A stretch of DNA of 64,000 nt from Ornithodoros turicata (Eukaryota; Arthropoda; Arachnida; Ixodida; Argasidae): contig NC_088204.1 in the NCBI RefSeq assembly GCF_037126465.1, positions 80,738,361 to 80,802,360 on the forward strand. The letters are read 5' to 3'. Shown here one piece after another: positions 35,693-46,972 of the stretch. The notes beneath the pieces are model-generated. The model was not told where the DNA came from. It ran no database searches and saw nothing but the letters and a program-made list of their open reading frames with translations. A program made the translations under genes and the position numbers. Within the stretch, counting starts at the first letter, position 1. Each line of letters opens with the position of its first letter.

Positions 35693-36070
35693 CACTAATG
35701 CACCTGTTCAGTAGCTTCAAGGCGCTCGGAAACCATCACCCATTGTTGTGCACTTGCGGACATGAAAGTCGTTTCTGAACGCAGAAAAGGATTGCGCAGT
35801 GAACTAACACTGCAGTGCAAAATGTACAGACTAAAGGGTGTGGCTGACACTGAGCGTCCACCAAGCATCGGACAAGACCATATGGACGTGAACACCGCTG
35901 TAGTTTTGGGAGTCCTCTCTAGTGGAGCGCGATATTGAGCCCATGCTCAGTTCTGTGCTGCGCTGAACATGCCGTGTATAGTGACCGGAACATTCGTGAA
36001 ATATCAGGACCAACTGGCGGACCGTAGCAAGGGTATAGGACAGAGTCACGTGCCGGAACTGAGGAAGTAA
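35693..36070 (+). pseudogene. Mutator-like transposase domain fragment
   Basis: Two frames together read HLFSSFKALGNHHPLLCTCG and then ERRKGLRSELTLQCKMYRLK, VNTAVVLGVLSSGARY-stop, AQFCAALNMPCIVTGTFVKY. The pattern GL-SEL-L-C--C followed by VN---V-G---G and a C-ALNMP block is that of the Mutator-like transposase domain found in arthropod transposons. It has one in-frame stop and one frame shift. The N-terminal piece at 61577 ends with the same HFFSSLQALS block. Confidence 0.6.
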
Positions 36071-36162
36071 GTGCGGTCTGTGGAAGTGCACGCATGTCTA
36101 CCGGTACCAGATCCACGGCCAACTCCACGTATAACCAACCGTCAGTACTGCCTCTTCGTTGT

Positions 36163-36327
36163 AGGTACTGGACGACGCCTTGCGGAACGAGAAAAGGGTG
36201 GTGTACCTTGCGCGAATTTATAGCGACTGCCTCCTGCTAGAGCTTGTTGACCCTCGCTATCCTCGAAGCATGCGAATTAGAGTTCCCGATTACAGAAGGA
36301 AGTACGCCAGGCCAGAACAATTGTAAT
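36163..36327 (+). pseudogene. YqaJ-type nuclease C-terminal exon-like fragment
   Basis: After an acceptor-like TTCGTTGTAG the frame reads VLDDALRNEKRVVYLARIYS then DCLLLELVDPRYPRSMRIRV and ends in a stop after RKYARPEQL. A final NE--V--L--FY-DCLLPE-VDPRY stretch is typical of this nuclease family in animal transposons. The catalytic middle of the nuclease is absent between this and 35633. Confidence 0.6.
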
Positions 36328-37640
36328 CAGTGTGCCGTGTGCTTTTTGCTAATCGAGACAAGGTCGTGATGTCGGCAGCCACGACGAGGACGAAAAAGAA
36401 AGCTAGAGAGGATTTCTGGAAGTTCCTGCGCGGATAGGCAAGATGACACTCACAATGACAATTTGTTACGAAATGCTCTCACTCCGAGATCCAGACTGAC
36501 AGAACCACGAGCTGAAGGTCACTTCCAGACGAATGGGACATCAGAGACCCAGTTCGCGGCATGCTGATCTGTGCTTGGGTGAAGTCTGGGGCCGTGGTTA
36601 GTGACGACCAGGATGAGCACAACGGACCCGAATTATACAGACGACCAAACTGGAAACCTCCATTCGCACTTTACGTTCCAAGCAGCTGTGTGGTCCAGGC
36701 AGACACATTTTTCTCCTCTACCCTGCTTTTCTTCCCTTTTCTTCTTCTCTTTTGCCTTTTTCCTCCTTCTCCACTGATGTCCAAGGATATGGGAAACGTC
36801 ATGCAGCCTCTTTGCAGTTTTATTTCATTTCCGCTGACTGTGCAAGTAAATGAAGTGTTTTGTACCACCACAACGTGGTCTGAGATTTGTAAGCCCAGAG
36901 TGACAGAAAATAACAAAAACAGGTTGCGGCTTCGTTTCGCAATTTCCGCGTAATGTCGGTAAGCTATAACATGCCGACACCAACGTGTTTCAACCGCGTC
37001 GTGTCCAACCTAGGTCTTTTGTGTTACGAGGAATTTCATTTATTATATGCGAAAGCATTGCCGAAATCACACGAAACGACTGGTGACTAACCCTTCGCCC
37101 GACAACAACACAGCACGGAACAGCAAGAGATCGACGAAGAAGTTCAGGAGACAGCTGGACAGCCTGGGCGCATTCAAAAGCCGCGCCACTAATTGTTCCG
37201 TCTGGCTGAGCGCGATATGCGTGTTTACAGTATTGGACTTGGCATGGGTGAGCACGAGCGGTCATATGTTTGCACAAGATTTCGCTTGACCCGTCGCGCG
37301 CAAAGAGAAAACAAAAATAACAGAATAAGGAGACGTTACATCAGCGGTACCGCATTTCCAAGCAAGCGCCAAAATGTTGTGAAGCGGTGTCTGCGCGAAC
37401 CATTTCGCTCGCTGCGCCATCCCTCGATTGTAGACGACGAAGTGCCGGCTCTGATGCACCGCCTTAAAAGACGCTCCCTCATTTCTGAGGAGGGAAACGT
37501 CGAGAGAAATATATATATAAAAGGAGGGATCGCAAGCGCGTGGTGGAAAGTTTTTGTAACAATATTTATTAAACGACGATGCACGTGACCCAGAATGTCG
37601 TTCCTGATTCGGCCAGGTTTGTGCAGGAAGGGAAACATAT
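36328..37640. other. Gene-free stretch
   Basis: No gene was recognised. Open frames near 36.6 and 37.1 kb have no family pattern. Confidence 0.35.
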
Positions 37641-37644
37641 TTTT

Positions 37645-37810
37645 TCGTTTCCTCAGACGCTTTCAGACATATGTCGGCACAGTTCCTTTAGAAGTCGGCC
37701 CAGGACGCACATTCCCCCAGGGCGTCAGTCGTGACGTTGCCCACATACGTGAGGCCGACATCGGCAAGCCCTATCACCACCATCACCACCTCACCACCAC
37801 CATATTTTTT
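37645..37810 (+). mobile_element. SINE, (CACCAT)n-tailed variant, 5' truncated
   Basis: From TTTCCTCAGACGCTTTCAG through GGCACAGTTCCTTTAGAAGT to GTGAGGCCGACATCGGCAAG and a CACCATCACCACC tail, it matches 48011-48236 closely. The tRNA head is missing. Confidence 0.85.
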
Positions 37811-37844
37811 CGTTTCGAGTAGTGAAACCTTCCTATATCTGGTA

Positions 37845-38059
37845 CAGCTTGGGACAAAAGTTTACGGAACACGGCACTGGCGTATTCCTTCATCGGAGCG
37901 GGCCCCTGCTGGCTTTCAGGAAGAGACTGAATAAGAAACGGGTGACTGGCTACTTTATTCATCTCTCAGTATGTGTGTCCGTTCTTGACTGCTGCTAGGG
38001 TGTCGCTCCAATGGAGAAATGCGACAACCCGGTGTTCCGTAAACTTTTGTCCCAAGCTG
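37845..38059. mobile_element. 215-bp Tc1/mariner-type MITE
   Basis: The ends CAGCTTGGGACAAAAGTTTA and TAAACTTTTGTCCCAAGCTG are perfect inverted repeats, flanked by TA (37843-37844 and 38060-38061). The TIR pairs over about 32 bp, followed by unpaired centre. Confidence 0.9.
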
Positions 38060-38658
38060 TACATCTTCGGTTCCTGCGGGTTAGGTGTCCCACTTAACTT
38101 CTTGAAAAAAGAGAAAAAGTACAAAAGCATCACTTTCGATAGCCTCGAAGTATTTTTTATTTGTATTCGTTTCACACAGAAAAGAAATTTGTGATTGTTG
38201 CTTGCGTGGATTTTTTTTTTTCCCCCGAAGAAGTTCAGCTGGGTAGTGTTTATCTTTGACTCGAAAGCCCCTATGTCTTGGGATGTATCTCCGGAAGGGA
38301 TTGGAAAGCGTGCTGTATACCAACAGGTTCAAAGGATTTTGAGCTTCACTAAATGTTCGCTTTGGTGCTGCAGTATCTCTCCAGTGCTTTTCCGGTTCAC
38401 TGCCACCCGCATCCATTGAGGTGTATATACTCATAGCTCGTAGACTCGCGTGCTTCGTCTTCGTGCACCACAGCGTGAGCATCCAGTAGGGGACGCTGCT
38501 CTTCTTCGACAAGGTCAAATCTGCGCTGAAAATATACGCTCCGTGCTGAAAAAAAAAAATCTGTGCTGAAAATACGAAGATATCACTCTGTACGATGGTT
38601 GGGGGGAGTGCCAGATTTACAGTGGTGGGGGCCCCGGGGCACAGTGCTGTGTGTGTGT

Positions 38659-39330
38659 GTGGGGGGGTATGTTTTTATTTATTTATTTATTTATTTATTT
38701 ATAATACTTCTGGCGCAAGCGCCATAGAAGGAGGGACATACAAATACAACACTAAACTACATCTCTAAATTACAAAAACAACCGAGGGCTGTGCACTGTC
38801 CATATACTAAATAGGTAGCAAGAGGAAATAAATGCACTGAAAATAAAATAAATACAAGACGAAAAGATGGACATAATCACGGCTCCCGAAGGAGTTCAGT
38901 GATACATGCTACAAAAGAAGTGAGAGTGCCGCAGTCAATAGGTACCTGTGGCAAGCCATTCCAGTTATCAATGGTTTTGGGGAAAAAAGAATGCCGCAAG
39001 CAGTTGGTCCTAAAGCGGTATTGCACCAAGTGTTTAGTGTGCTTAGTGCGACGACTACCAACATTAGATAATGTTAGATACTTGCGTTTTGCAATACAAG
39101 TCTCGTCATTAAGTATTGACCAAAGGAGTTTAAGACGTTGTATTTTGTTTCTAGCATAGAGGCTCAAGATTCCTGCCTCTTGGAGCATACGAGTCGGAGA
39201 ATCGAAACGAGAATATTTGTTATTTACAAACCGGATTGCTTTCCTTTGAATTAGCTCAAGTTCTTTTATCTTTGCTCCTATCTCTGGGAACCAGACGAGA
39301 GACCCATAGTCAATAATGGAACGTACTGTT
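38659..39330 (-). pseudogene. LINE reverse-transcriptase C-terminus, 3' UTR and TTTA tail
   Basis: The minus strand reads VRSIIDYGSLVWFPEIGAKI then ELIQRKAIRFVNNKYSRFDS and ends ...SFFPKTIDNWNGLPQVP and a stop at 38877. The elements Y-S-VW-P, L---QRKA-RF and FFP-TI--WN-LP are the standard C-terminal signature of LINE ORF2. The 3' UTR (38877 down to 38704) ends in an (AAAT)n tail at 38673-38703. The 5' part is cut at about 39330, where an ATT-repeat begins. Confidence 0.85.
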
Positions 39331-39382
39331 TATTAAGAAAATTATTATTATTATTATTAAGAAAAATATTATTAAGAACGTA

Positions 39383-39450
39383 AATGTTTATTAAGAAAAA
39401 AGAAAGGAAAAGTTAGCCAGACATAGAGCCGGCTTGCTATTCCGGAAAAA
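39383..39450. repeat. GTCAGCC-GGCTTGCTATTCC repeat, copy 1
   Basis: TTTATTAAGAAAAAAGAAAGG then AGTTAGCCAGACATAGAGCC and GGCTTGCTATTCCGGAAA. The same order of words is found at 49763 and 62985. Confidence 0.7.
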
Positions 39451-39784
39451 AAGGGGGAGGGGGCTCCCTCGTGTATTCTGTGTCTATCGAATGCGTTATT
39501 CGGCGTCGATAGGTCGATATGCGTGGACGGCCGGGGGACAGATTTTTACCAAGTTTCCGTTTCAGGGATGCGTTTCAGGCATGCAAAACAGATTTCCCTT
39601 GGACAAGACCTTTCCCGGTGGGGGCCCTGGGGCAAGTGCCCCGTCTGCCCCCCTTAAATCCGGCCCTGGTTGAAAGGGTGTAGTTTTGGAATTCCTGGAG
39701 AAATGTGCCCGTCTCAAAGCGTCTCAAAATGAACATGGAAGTGGCATCTGAGAAAACCTTCTTCTCAGGTACCCCGACACTTCG

Positions 39785-39900
39785 AAGATTGAATTGAAAT
39801 TTATTTACCATGAGCTATTATGTACATGGAAGGCGGCAGGGCAAAAAGTTGCTTAAGCAACTTAAGATATATGGCTAACTATGGATAACTTAAGATATAT
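39785..39900 (-). repeat. LINE 3' end fragment
   Basis: ATTGAATTGAAATTTATTTA then GGCGGCAGGGCAAAAAGTTGC matches 26520 in the same orientation. Confidence 0.5.
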
Positions 39901-40096
39901 GGATAAACTATGTCCCCTATCCGTGCGTCACGTGTTTCTCTTGGGCCGGCTTCCTTCTCCCTCTCTCTTCACACCCTCTTCTGCCTGCACTCTTTCCCTC
40001 GAATACCCTGACAGACAGACAATGAGGTGAAACATGTAACAACAACCAAGGCGAGACTAGCTGCACACAGGGGCGGCGCAACCTCCTGAATTCAGG

Positions 40097-40151
40097 AATT
40101 GAATTTAATGTTTATTTAATAAAATCATATTTGATGGGGAAAACGGGAAAA
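40097..40151 (-). mobile_element. 55-bp LINE 3' stub with target duplication
   Basis: The 55-bp insert is flanked by the exact repeat CTGAATTCAGG (40086-40096 and 40152-40162). Its minus strand ends AAATAAACATTAAATTCAATT, like the LINE 3' ends at 39785 and 26520. Confidence 0.7.
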
Positions 40152-40394
40152 CTGAATTCAGGAGGGCTCCAGATCCCCACCGCCACCACCAATTCATGCC
40201 TGGGTCCCAAAAAGGCAAAGGTTTATGGCATTTTCTTCACATGCGGCACGTGAGATAACACTTTGGCGCCTCACCGCCATGGGAATTTTGCTCCCCCTTC
40301 CCAAATTCAGGGGGTCTACAGTAACCTCTGTAACCTTCCCTCCTTCCGCCGCCTCTGACTGCCCGTAACTGCCTTTTGAGCTATACCCCTACAT

Positions 40395-40530
40395 TTCGTT
40401 GTTCTTTGAAGCTCTCCACGAAGTTGGCCCAAGACGTATGTTAACCACCTCTCGTTTTTGTAGTCCCCTCTCGACCTGACCACCTCTCAACTCATAGCAA
40501 GTGTTGCTTCGCTGATACGAAATAAAGACT
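40395..40530 (+). mobile_element. SINE body and 3' end, diverged
   Basis: CTCCACGAAGTTGGCCCAAG then ACTCATAGCAAGTGTTGCTTC and GCTGATACGAAAT matches the body and 3' end of the SINE at 25731. Confidence 0.6.
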
Positions 40531-41650
40531 CCGGTCGCCACCGAAGTTCTCTTCGTGTCCCGGAGGAGAGCGTCAGACGCAATATTGCTCCAGTGTTGCT
40601 TTCCCTGTCTCCCTTTTTTCCCCCGAACTCCCCAAAAGTGCCAATAAAGCCTTTTCCTCATTAAGAATCATCCCGCTTCGCCGCTCGCATTATCCCGTTC
40701 ATTTCTGTCCGCGCGACATGTAGGGATGAAAAGGGAAATGTTTAGGGAAGCGTGAGCCCAGGCTAGGGAAAGAGGAGGAGAAAGGAGAAAGGGAAACCGG
40801 CGGCTCTTTTGCCGACGGTTGCCAGACTGAGTCCTGTGCGCGTCAGGTGCGGTCGGCTTCGAAGTTCTGCACGTGAAAGCGCTACAAAGTTTCGAATCGG
40901 TTTGGAAACAAAAGGGTTGGTTGGGGATTTTAACGAAGCGTGGAATTAGGATGTGAGGATTATCTCTCGAGTTTTTGTATGACAGGGGTAAGTCGACTTT
41001 TTTTTTTTGCCTGCGTTTTTTTGTGTGCCTTTTTTACGGAGAGTGCTATACTTCGATAAAGTTTCGTTTTTTGAGGGTTGTAAGGCTCGAAGTGTTTGTG
41101 AGGGAAGATGCTTGCACGTTTAATGTGTCCCACGGTACTTTCGGTAGCTAAGTAGGAGGGTTTAAGGAAGCTACTTTTTTGTTCGTCTTAAGAAGTTTGA
41201 TGGATCGACTATCGTTCCGTTTAATTTTAAACTATATGACGTGCCAAACCCATCGCCGTTGAAGTTCTCAGTACATTAACATTTCAATATCGTAAACCAT
41301 ACAAGCGTAACAGATTTAAAACAAAACAAAAAAAACATTCGGGCACGTTTATCGAGAAACTGATTACTGAGGTTGAAATGCAATGGCAAAAACTATCCAT
41401 AGATTCCACAGAAACGATGCAGTTGCCCGCAGTGAAGTTGATTGGTGGCAATGAAGATTGAAGGAAATGCGTGTAAGGAAACCGATGCGTGGAAGTTGTA
41501 CTTCAAAAACTTGGTTAGATCGGGAACGCGTGTAGTTTTATTCGCCGCGGGCTCTACAGTCATCGTTGGCTCGGTGGTAGTTTTCACACGGCCGGCAGAG
41601 GCTTCAAAATTTGTATCCTATAGGCAGTCTGTCATCGCTTTCTCCGCACT
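40531..41650. other. Gene-free stretch
   Basis: No gene was recognised. A GGGGTAAGT donor-like site lies at about 40985 after a GC-richer 150 bp, which could be a first exon of a gene that lies elsewhere; nothing else supports that. Confidence 0.3.
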
Positions 41651-41656
41651 CCTACA

Positions 41657-41909
41657 CACTCTTAAAAAATGAACTTCACGGCATAGCACGTTCTGCGCCA
41701 ACCATTGCCACGAATGATAGGGTTATCGTTTCTGATTTGAAGAGAGAGAGAGGGGGGGCGTACGCCTTTTTGTGTCAATTTGGACAGCATAATTGTCACA
41801 AAAAAGGCGTACGCCTCCCATTTTTAACAAACCAGGTCAAATAACGGTATCACTTGAGATGATGGTTGGCTAAGAGCGTGCTATGAGGTGAAGTTCATTT
41901 TTAAGAGTG
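41657..41909. mobile_element. Palindromic GGCGTACGCC MITE with chimeric arms
   Basis: The left arm is of the GATTTGAAGAGAGAG subtype, while the right arm is of the ACAAACCAGGTCAAATAACG subtype. The outer ends CACTCTTAAAAAATGAACTTC and GAAGTTCATTTTTAAGAGTG pair fully, the inner arms only around GGCGTACGCC. Confidence 0.9.
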
Positions 41910-41920
41910 TAGCGGACCTT

Positions 41921-42081
41921 AATCTCGTACGATACCGTTATCTGCCCTATTATGAACAACATAAATGTCACAAAAAAGGCGTACGCCTCCCATTTTCGAC
42001 AAATCAGGACAGATAACGATATCATTCGAGATGATGGTTGGCTACGAGCGTGCTATGCGGTGAAGTTCATTTTTAAGTGTG
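41921..42081. mobile_element. Palindromic MITE, right half with a stub of the left arm
   Basis: A short left-arm piece, CGATACCGTTATCTGCCC, runs straight into the loop TTATGAACAACATAAATGTC and then a full right arm ending TTCATTTTTAAGTGTG. It starts 11 bp after the previous copy. Confidence 0.8.
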
Positions 42082-42113
42082 TAAGGGATAGAGGGTGTTA
42101 GTATGCACTCTTG

Positions 42114-42363
42114 CACTCTTAAAAATGACCTTCACCGCGTAGCACGCTCCTAGCCAACCATCATCTCAAGTGATATCGTTATTTGACCTGATTTGTTGAA
42201 AATGGGAGGCGTACGCCTTTTTTTGTGACAATTATGAGCAGCATAAGTGTCACAGAAAAGGCGTACGCCTCCCGTTTTCAGCAAATCAGGGCAGATACCG
42301 ATATCATTCGAGATGATGGTTTGCTAAGAGCGTGCTATGCGGTGAAGTTCATTTTTAAGTATG
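42114..42363. mobile_element. Palindromic GGCGTACGCC MITE, complete
   Basis: The ends CACTCTTAAAAATGACCTTC and TTCATTTTTAAGTATG bound two arms around GAGGCGTACGCC with the loop TTATGAGCAGCATAAG. The right flank is TA, the left is TG. Confidence 0.9.
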
Positions 42364-42384
42364 TAGGAGCACACACACACACGT

Positions 42385-42480
42385 GCATGCTATGCAGTAA
42401 AGTTCATGTCCGCTCACGTGTGTACGACACTCATCTTCACAGATGCTTCGCGTTGCTAACGAGGAATTTAAAAAAAAGTC
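42385..42480 (+). repeat. MITE right-end scrap followed by SINE 3' tail scrap
   Basis: GCTATGCAGTAAAGTTCAT is a MITE right-arm piece. GTGTACGACACTCATCTTCAC then GATGCTTCGCGTTGCTAACG resembles the SINE 3' end. Confidence 0.5.
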
Positions 42481-44684
42481 CTGAAGCGCACGCAATGAAT
42501 ACCCTGCTTCACATAACGACGGGCATCTTCCAATAGATGCTAGACACCTTTTACTATGATGACGCAGCTACGACGTCAATAACATTCCGGCGATGCAGGC
42601 GCCTATACAGATGTGATTCATTGCACTCTATATGTACAGGCATGCTATACAGACTGCAGTGGCTGTAGAGGTCGCGATCGCGTCGAGCTGCTCGTAGCGC
42701 AAGATTGGCGATAGCTTTCATGAATTTGAATCGCGCTCAGTTAGCATACTGCTATCTGCTATGATTGATTGGTGTGGCTCCTGCAGATTAATTATTGATG
42801 ATGGCAACTCCGTATTTTATGGCCCATATAAGCTACACCGGCCACGATGGGGCACGTAAAAATGGTGTGATTACTCCAGTATAAGTGTTAGTCATAAATA
42901 TATATATATATCGATCGTATAAATATTAATGGGAACGATTAATCGTTGCTTAATATCCGTTTATATCGAAGCGTAACAACCCCCCCTTTTTTTAATGCAG
43001 ACATACGAACGTGCTTATAAAACGATCTAGGCCTCTCCTCCACTTCATTTCACTGTACCATTACGTAACAAACTTACCCAACAAGAACGTGCGTGCAGAT
43101 TACAACACATACTTCGGATTGAATGACCAGAAAGCAGGCGAACTGGCGATGACGAACATCCATATTTGAAACCATCAGAATTGGAGAAAAAAAAAAAAAA
43201 AAAAAAAAAAAAACGGACGAACTCGAGGAAATTATTAAACACGCCTGAAGGTCTGTTACATAGCTCACAAATTATGTACGGACTGACGGGGAAGAGGAAA
43301 GGAAAGCTTTCATTGGGGGCGGTTGAAAAATTTTCCTTCCTCCTAACCTCCCTCATCATGAGTACCTAATTTGTGTGTTTCGTGATAACTATAGGGCTCG
43401 GAATTTTAGGCATTTGCCTATAAATGCCTATGTAAACGCCTATACACGAGGTATTTTTGGGGCTGCCTGCCTTTTTTGTCGACTCTCTCGGATTGTGCCC
43501 TTTCTTCACGTTTTTAGATGCCATAACAGCATTTTTTTTTAGAGAGAGAGAGAAAAATACATGATGACGATGATATGGGGATGACTTCCGCTTTTTTTTT
43601 TTAGAGCTGCAAGTGTAAGCGCGCCTTACACACTCATGCTATATAAGTGCTGCATTTTGCTTTTTCGTTTCTGCGTGTTTGCGTCTTCTGTTCCCTTTTT
43701 GCGTTTGGCTTCCTTCAGTATACCTTGGATCGCTAAAAGGGGTTCATGCATATTTCATCAAAAGATTTGGCCTTTTCTTGGCCTTTCAAGATCTGCAAGG
43801 GCGGAGAACTACAAGTATTATTCAATAGCGTAGTTCTTAGCCGCCTTTGCGTTCGTGTACCAGAAGTCAAAAGCTTGTACGGTACCGTAGCCTTTAAACG
43901 AGCAAGTTTTCCCTCGAAGGAACATTCTGAAACACCGACACAGCAAAAGAGCTATAGCGCGCCTATTTTTTGCATTTTATTTCCTATTTCGAAGTTTTTG
44001 AGGAACGAAACGCCCGCCTATTTTTCGATCGTTTTCAGTGCCTAAATTTCCGGGCCGTATAGTGATAACGCTTCGGCTGTGTTTGAGGTTCTCATCGCGT
44101 TCGTCCCCTTTTATTTCCGTCATTCTCGGGGTATTTTAAGTACACGGATATATATACACTTCAACTTCCACTCCCACTTGAAGAAAAATCTCGAAAATCA
44201 CGTTCCATCGCTTATCACGTATACACCCTTATTTTTTTTTCGAATGTATCTCGAACGCTTCCACGAAATCCCCTTTTCAAAACGGGAAATATTTTTACAT
44301 CTCCGCGACACCCCGTTCCGATATAGATCTCGTATAGTATATCACTTTGGAACTAGAGAGGCACGGCTGGATTTTAAGGTTTCCTTTTTTTCTTGCTTTC
44401 TTCTTCTTCTCGCTAGAGGGAGTAAACAGAGACGGGATATATCTTTTGACAAAATGCGACTGGCCTTGTAAGGCCCCGTCAAGTGAAGCACAACGAAGTT
44501 CACGTTCCCTGCGCGCATCGGGCGCACGTTCTGGGTTCTGTGGCATCGGCGAAAGCAGAGGCGGACGCTCTACGATGAAGAGGCCAATGAGCTCTGCGAT
44601 AATGGTGAGTTTTATTTCGTCCTTTTGTCGTCGCGAAACGTATAAGGAGTTTGCATAATGTATAATGTCAAAACCCCGTGACTC
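42481..44684. other. Gene-free stretch
   Basis: No gene was recognised. There is a (TA)n run at 42899-42911 and an A27-like run at 43187-43213. Open frames near 43.7-44.6 kb have no family pattern. Confidence 0.35.
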
Positions 44685-45150
44685 CACTCTAAAAACAGAT
44701 GGTGGTGGTGGTGGTGATGGTGAAAGGGCTTGCCGTTGTCGGCCTCACGTATGTGGGCAACGTCACGACTGACGCCCTGGGGGAATGTGCGTCCTGGGCC
44801 GACTTCTAAGGGAACTGTGCCGACATATGTCTGAAAGCGTCTGAGGAAAACCCAGGAAAAACCCCAGACAGCACAGTCGGCACCGGGATTCGAGCCCGGG
44901 TACCTCTAAAAACAGAACTTCACCGCATAGCACGCTCGTAGCCAACCATCATCGGGAGCGACATCGTTCTCTTCCCTGATTTGTTGAAAACGGGAGGCGT
45001 ACGCCTTTTTGTGGCACTTATGCAGAAATGTTAATTGTCACAAAAAGGCGTACGCCCCGCGCTTTCCACAAATCAAGAGTGATAGAGGGAGCACCCTGCA
45101 CAATGGTTGCCCTTCAGCGTGCTATGTGGTGAAGTTCATTTCTAAGAGTG
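44685..45150. mobile_element. Palindromic MITE split by a SINE near its left end
   Basis: The element begins CACTCTAAAAACAGA at 44685, is interrupted by a SINE (44700-44903), resumes at 44904 with a 13-bp repeat of the target and ends TTTCTAAGAGTG at 45150. Arms surround GGGAGGCGTACGCC and GGCGTACGCCCC. Confidence 0.92.
44700..44903 (-). mobile_element. tRNA-derived SINE, (CACCAT)n-tailed variant, with 13-bp duplication
   Basis: On the minus strand it starts at the B box region GTACCCGGGCTCGAATCCCG and runs through GCCGGCTGT-like head sequence to the CACCACCACC tail. It is flanked by CTCTAAAAACAGA (44687-44699 and 44904-44916). The duplicated bases are the MITE end itself. Confidence 0.93.
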
Positions 45151-45152
45151 TA

Positions 45153-45403
45153 CACTGTTACAACAGAGCTTCACCGCATAGCACGCTCTTAGCCAACCAT
45201 CATCAGGAGCGACATCGTTCTCTTCCCTGATTTGTTGAAAACGGGAGGCGTACGCCCTTTTTTGTGACAATTATGCAGAAATGTTAATTGTCACAAAAAG
45301 GCGTACGCCCCGCGCTTTCCACAAATCAAGAGTGATAGAGGGAGCACTCTGTACAATGGTTGGCCTTCAGCGTGCTATGTGGTGAAGTTCATTTCTAAGA
45401 GTG
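45153..45403. mobile_element. Palindromic MITE, second of a three-copy tandem
   Basis: The ends CACTGTTACAACAGAGC and TTCATTTCTAAGAGTG bound it. Only the dinucleotide TA separates it from each neighbour. It is near-identical to the copy before it. Confidence 0.9.
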
Positions 45404-45405
45404 TA

Positions 45406-45659
45406 CACTGTTAAAGCAGAGCTTCACCGCATAGCACGCTCCATACCAACCACACAATCTCGAACGATATCGTTATCTTCCCCGATTTGCTGAAAACGGG
45501 AGGCGTACGCCTTTTTTTGCGACAATTATGAACAGCGTAAGTGTCACAAGATAGGCTCCGCCCCCACGTTTTCAGCCAATCGGGGACGAGAACGTTGTCA
45601 TTCGGAATGATGGTTGGCTAGGAGCGTGTGCTATGTGGTGAAACTCATTTTTAAGAGTG
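45406..45659. mobile_element. Palindromic MITE, third of the tandem
   Basis: The ends CACTGTTAAAGCAGAGC and ACTCATTTTTAAGAGTG bound it. The left core is GGCGTACGCC but the right core reads GGCTCCGCCCCC, so the arms come from different subtypes. Confidence 0.88.
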
Positions 45660-46694
45660 TAGGGAACACGAAGGGACAGACACAACACGAAGTCTCAATA
45701 GAGTTTGCATCGCGATTGGAAGCTTTAGAAAAGGGTCAAAGGCGCAAGGTTGTCCTCCCACGTACCGGTCTATACAAGTGGCCACGAAGGCTTCGACTAA
45801 GGAACCCCCCCCCCCCCCCCCCAAACTGAGCGTCTGGATGCTCCCCCTGGTCCATACAGGACAGCGTGCCAGGCGAACGTAACGCCTTCTGGAATGGCGG
45901 ACATCGTGAATGTCACCAAAGTACAAGTAGTTGGTATGTCATTCCTGAATTGCAAAATGCAACAAAAGGACACGGGCAAGAGAAGGACAACGCACATGTG
46001 TGACTGCGTACTCCAAACTGATTGATCTTGAATGGAAAACACACTTAAAGGGACGGTCTCGTACAGATCGAGCGATTCCGAAACTTAGCTGAAATTATAT
46101 TCAAGAGTGCTACAGAAACACAGTCGCGAAGTTTCCACCAGAACAACGAAGTTGTTTTCGAGAAATTTGAAGGAATATGCCGTGACAGCAGACGACGGAA
46201 GTCGCAGCTGGATTCAACTCCCTCTCATGCAACGTCACATGGGACGTGGTTATGGTATTTATGGTGGCAGGTCGCCTATTGGGCGACCGAAGCGCAATGC
46301 ACAATACAGTCGGGGGTGTATGCGCTTGGAAGTTGTCACGCGCGACGTCGTAATGCCTGATAGCAAATTTAGCGATAGTGACGGGTCCCTGTCACTAAGC
46401 GGTGAAGATGAGTTCATCGGCGCGTTCATCTTACCGGAGCTGCAGTCAATCATCCTTGTCTTACTTATCATCGCTTAAAAACAATATCTCTTCTTTCTTG
46501 AGCTCTATTTATCCCCCTTTTCTTTCTTTATCGAGAAGGCTTCATAAATATCCCTATCGATCTTGTTCTGGACTGCGGCAGCTATTGTCTTATTCTCAAA
46601 CACAGGTACACACTCGCACTGCCTGCATTGCGCTGGAAGATGTCAAGATGGGGTGGAACATCTTAGAGCCGCAGAATGTTCCCTCAATCTCGTA
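45660..46694. other. Gene-free stretch
   Basis: No gene was recognised. A run of 18 C lies near 45806-45823. A 123-codon open frame at 46107-46478 shows no family pattern. Confidence 0.35.
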
Positions 46695-46943
46695 CACTCT
46701 TAAAAATGAACTTCACCGCATAGCACGCTCCTAGCCAACCATAATCTCGAATGATATCGTTATCTGCCCTGATTTGTTGAAAACGGGAGGCGTACGCCAT
46801 TTTTGTGACACTTATGCTGTTCATAATTGTCACAAAAAAGGCGTACGCCTACCGTTTTCAACAAATCAGGGCAGATAACGATATCATTCGAGATTATGGA
46901 TGGCTAGGAGCGTGCTATGCGGTGAAGTTCATTTTTAAGAGTG
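46695..46943. mobile_element. Palindromic GGCGTACGCC MITE, complete, TA-flanked
   Basis: It has 249 bp between TA dinucleotides. The ends CACTCTTAAAAATGAACTTC and its complement are perfect, and the loop is ACACTTATGCTGTTCATAAT. Confidence 0.95.
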
Positions 46944-46972
46944 TATTGACACATCTATACCCGTTTGTCCTA

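Larger units (their letters stand above)
38613..39672. mobile_element. Possible DNA element ends bracketing the LINE
   Basis: GCCAGATTTACAGTGGTGGG with GGCCCCGGGGCA on the left and TGGGGGCCCTGGGGCAAGTG with CCTTAAATCCGGCCCTGG on the right are roughly inverted copies. They may be the two ends of one element into which the LINE and other repeats fell. The match is imperfect. Confidence 0.3.

Noticed and set aside
38081..38518. 145-codon minus-strand frame
   Set aside because: It has no recognisable domain and starts in the flank of the MITE at 37845-38059. Its composition is not gene-like.
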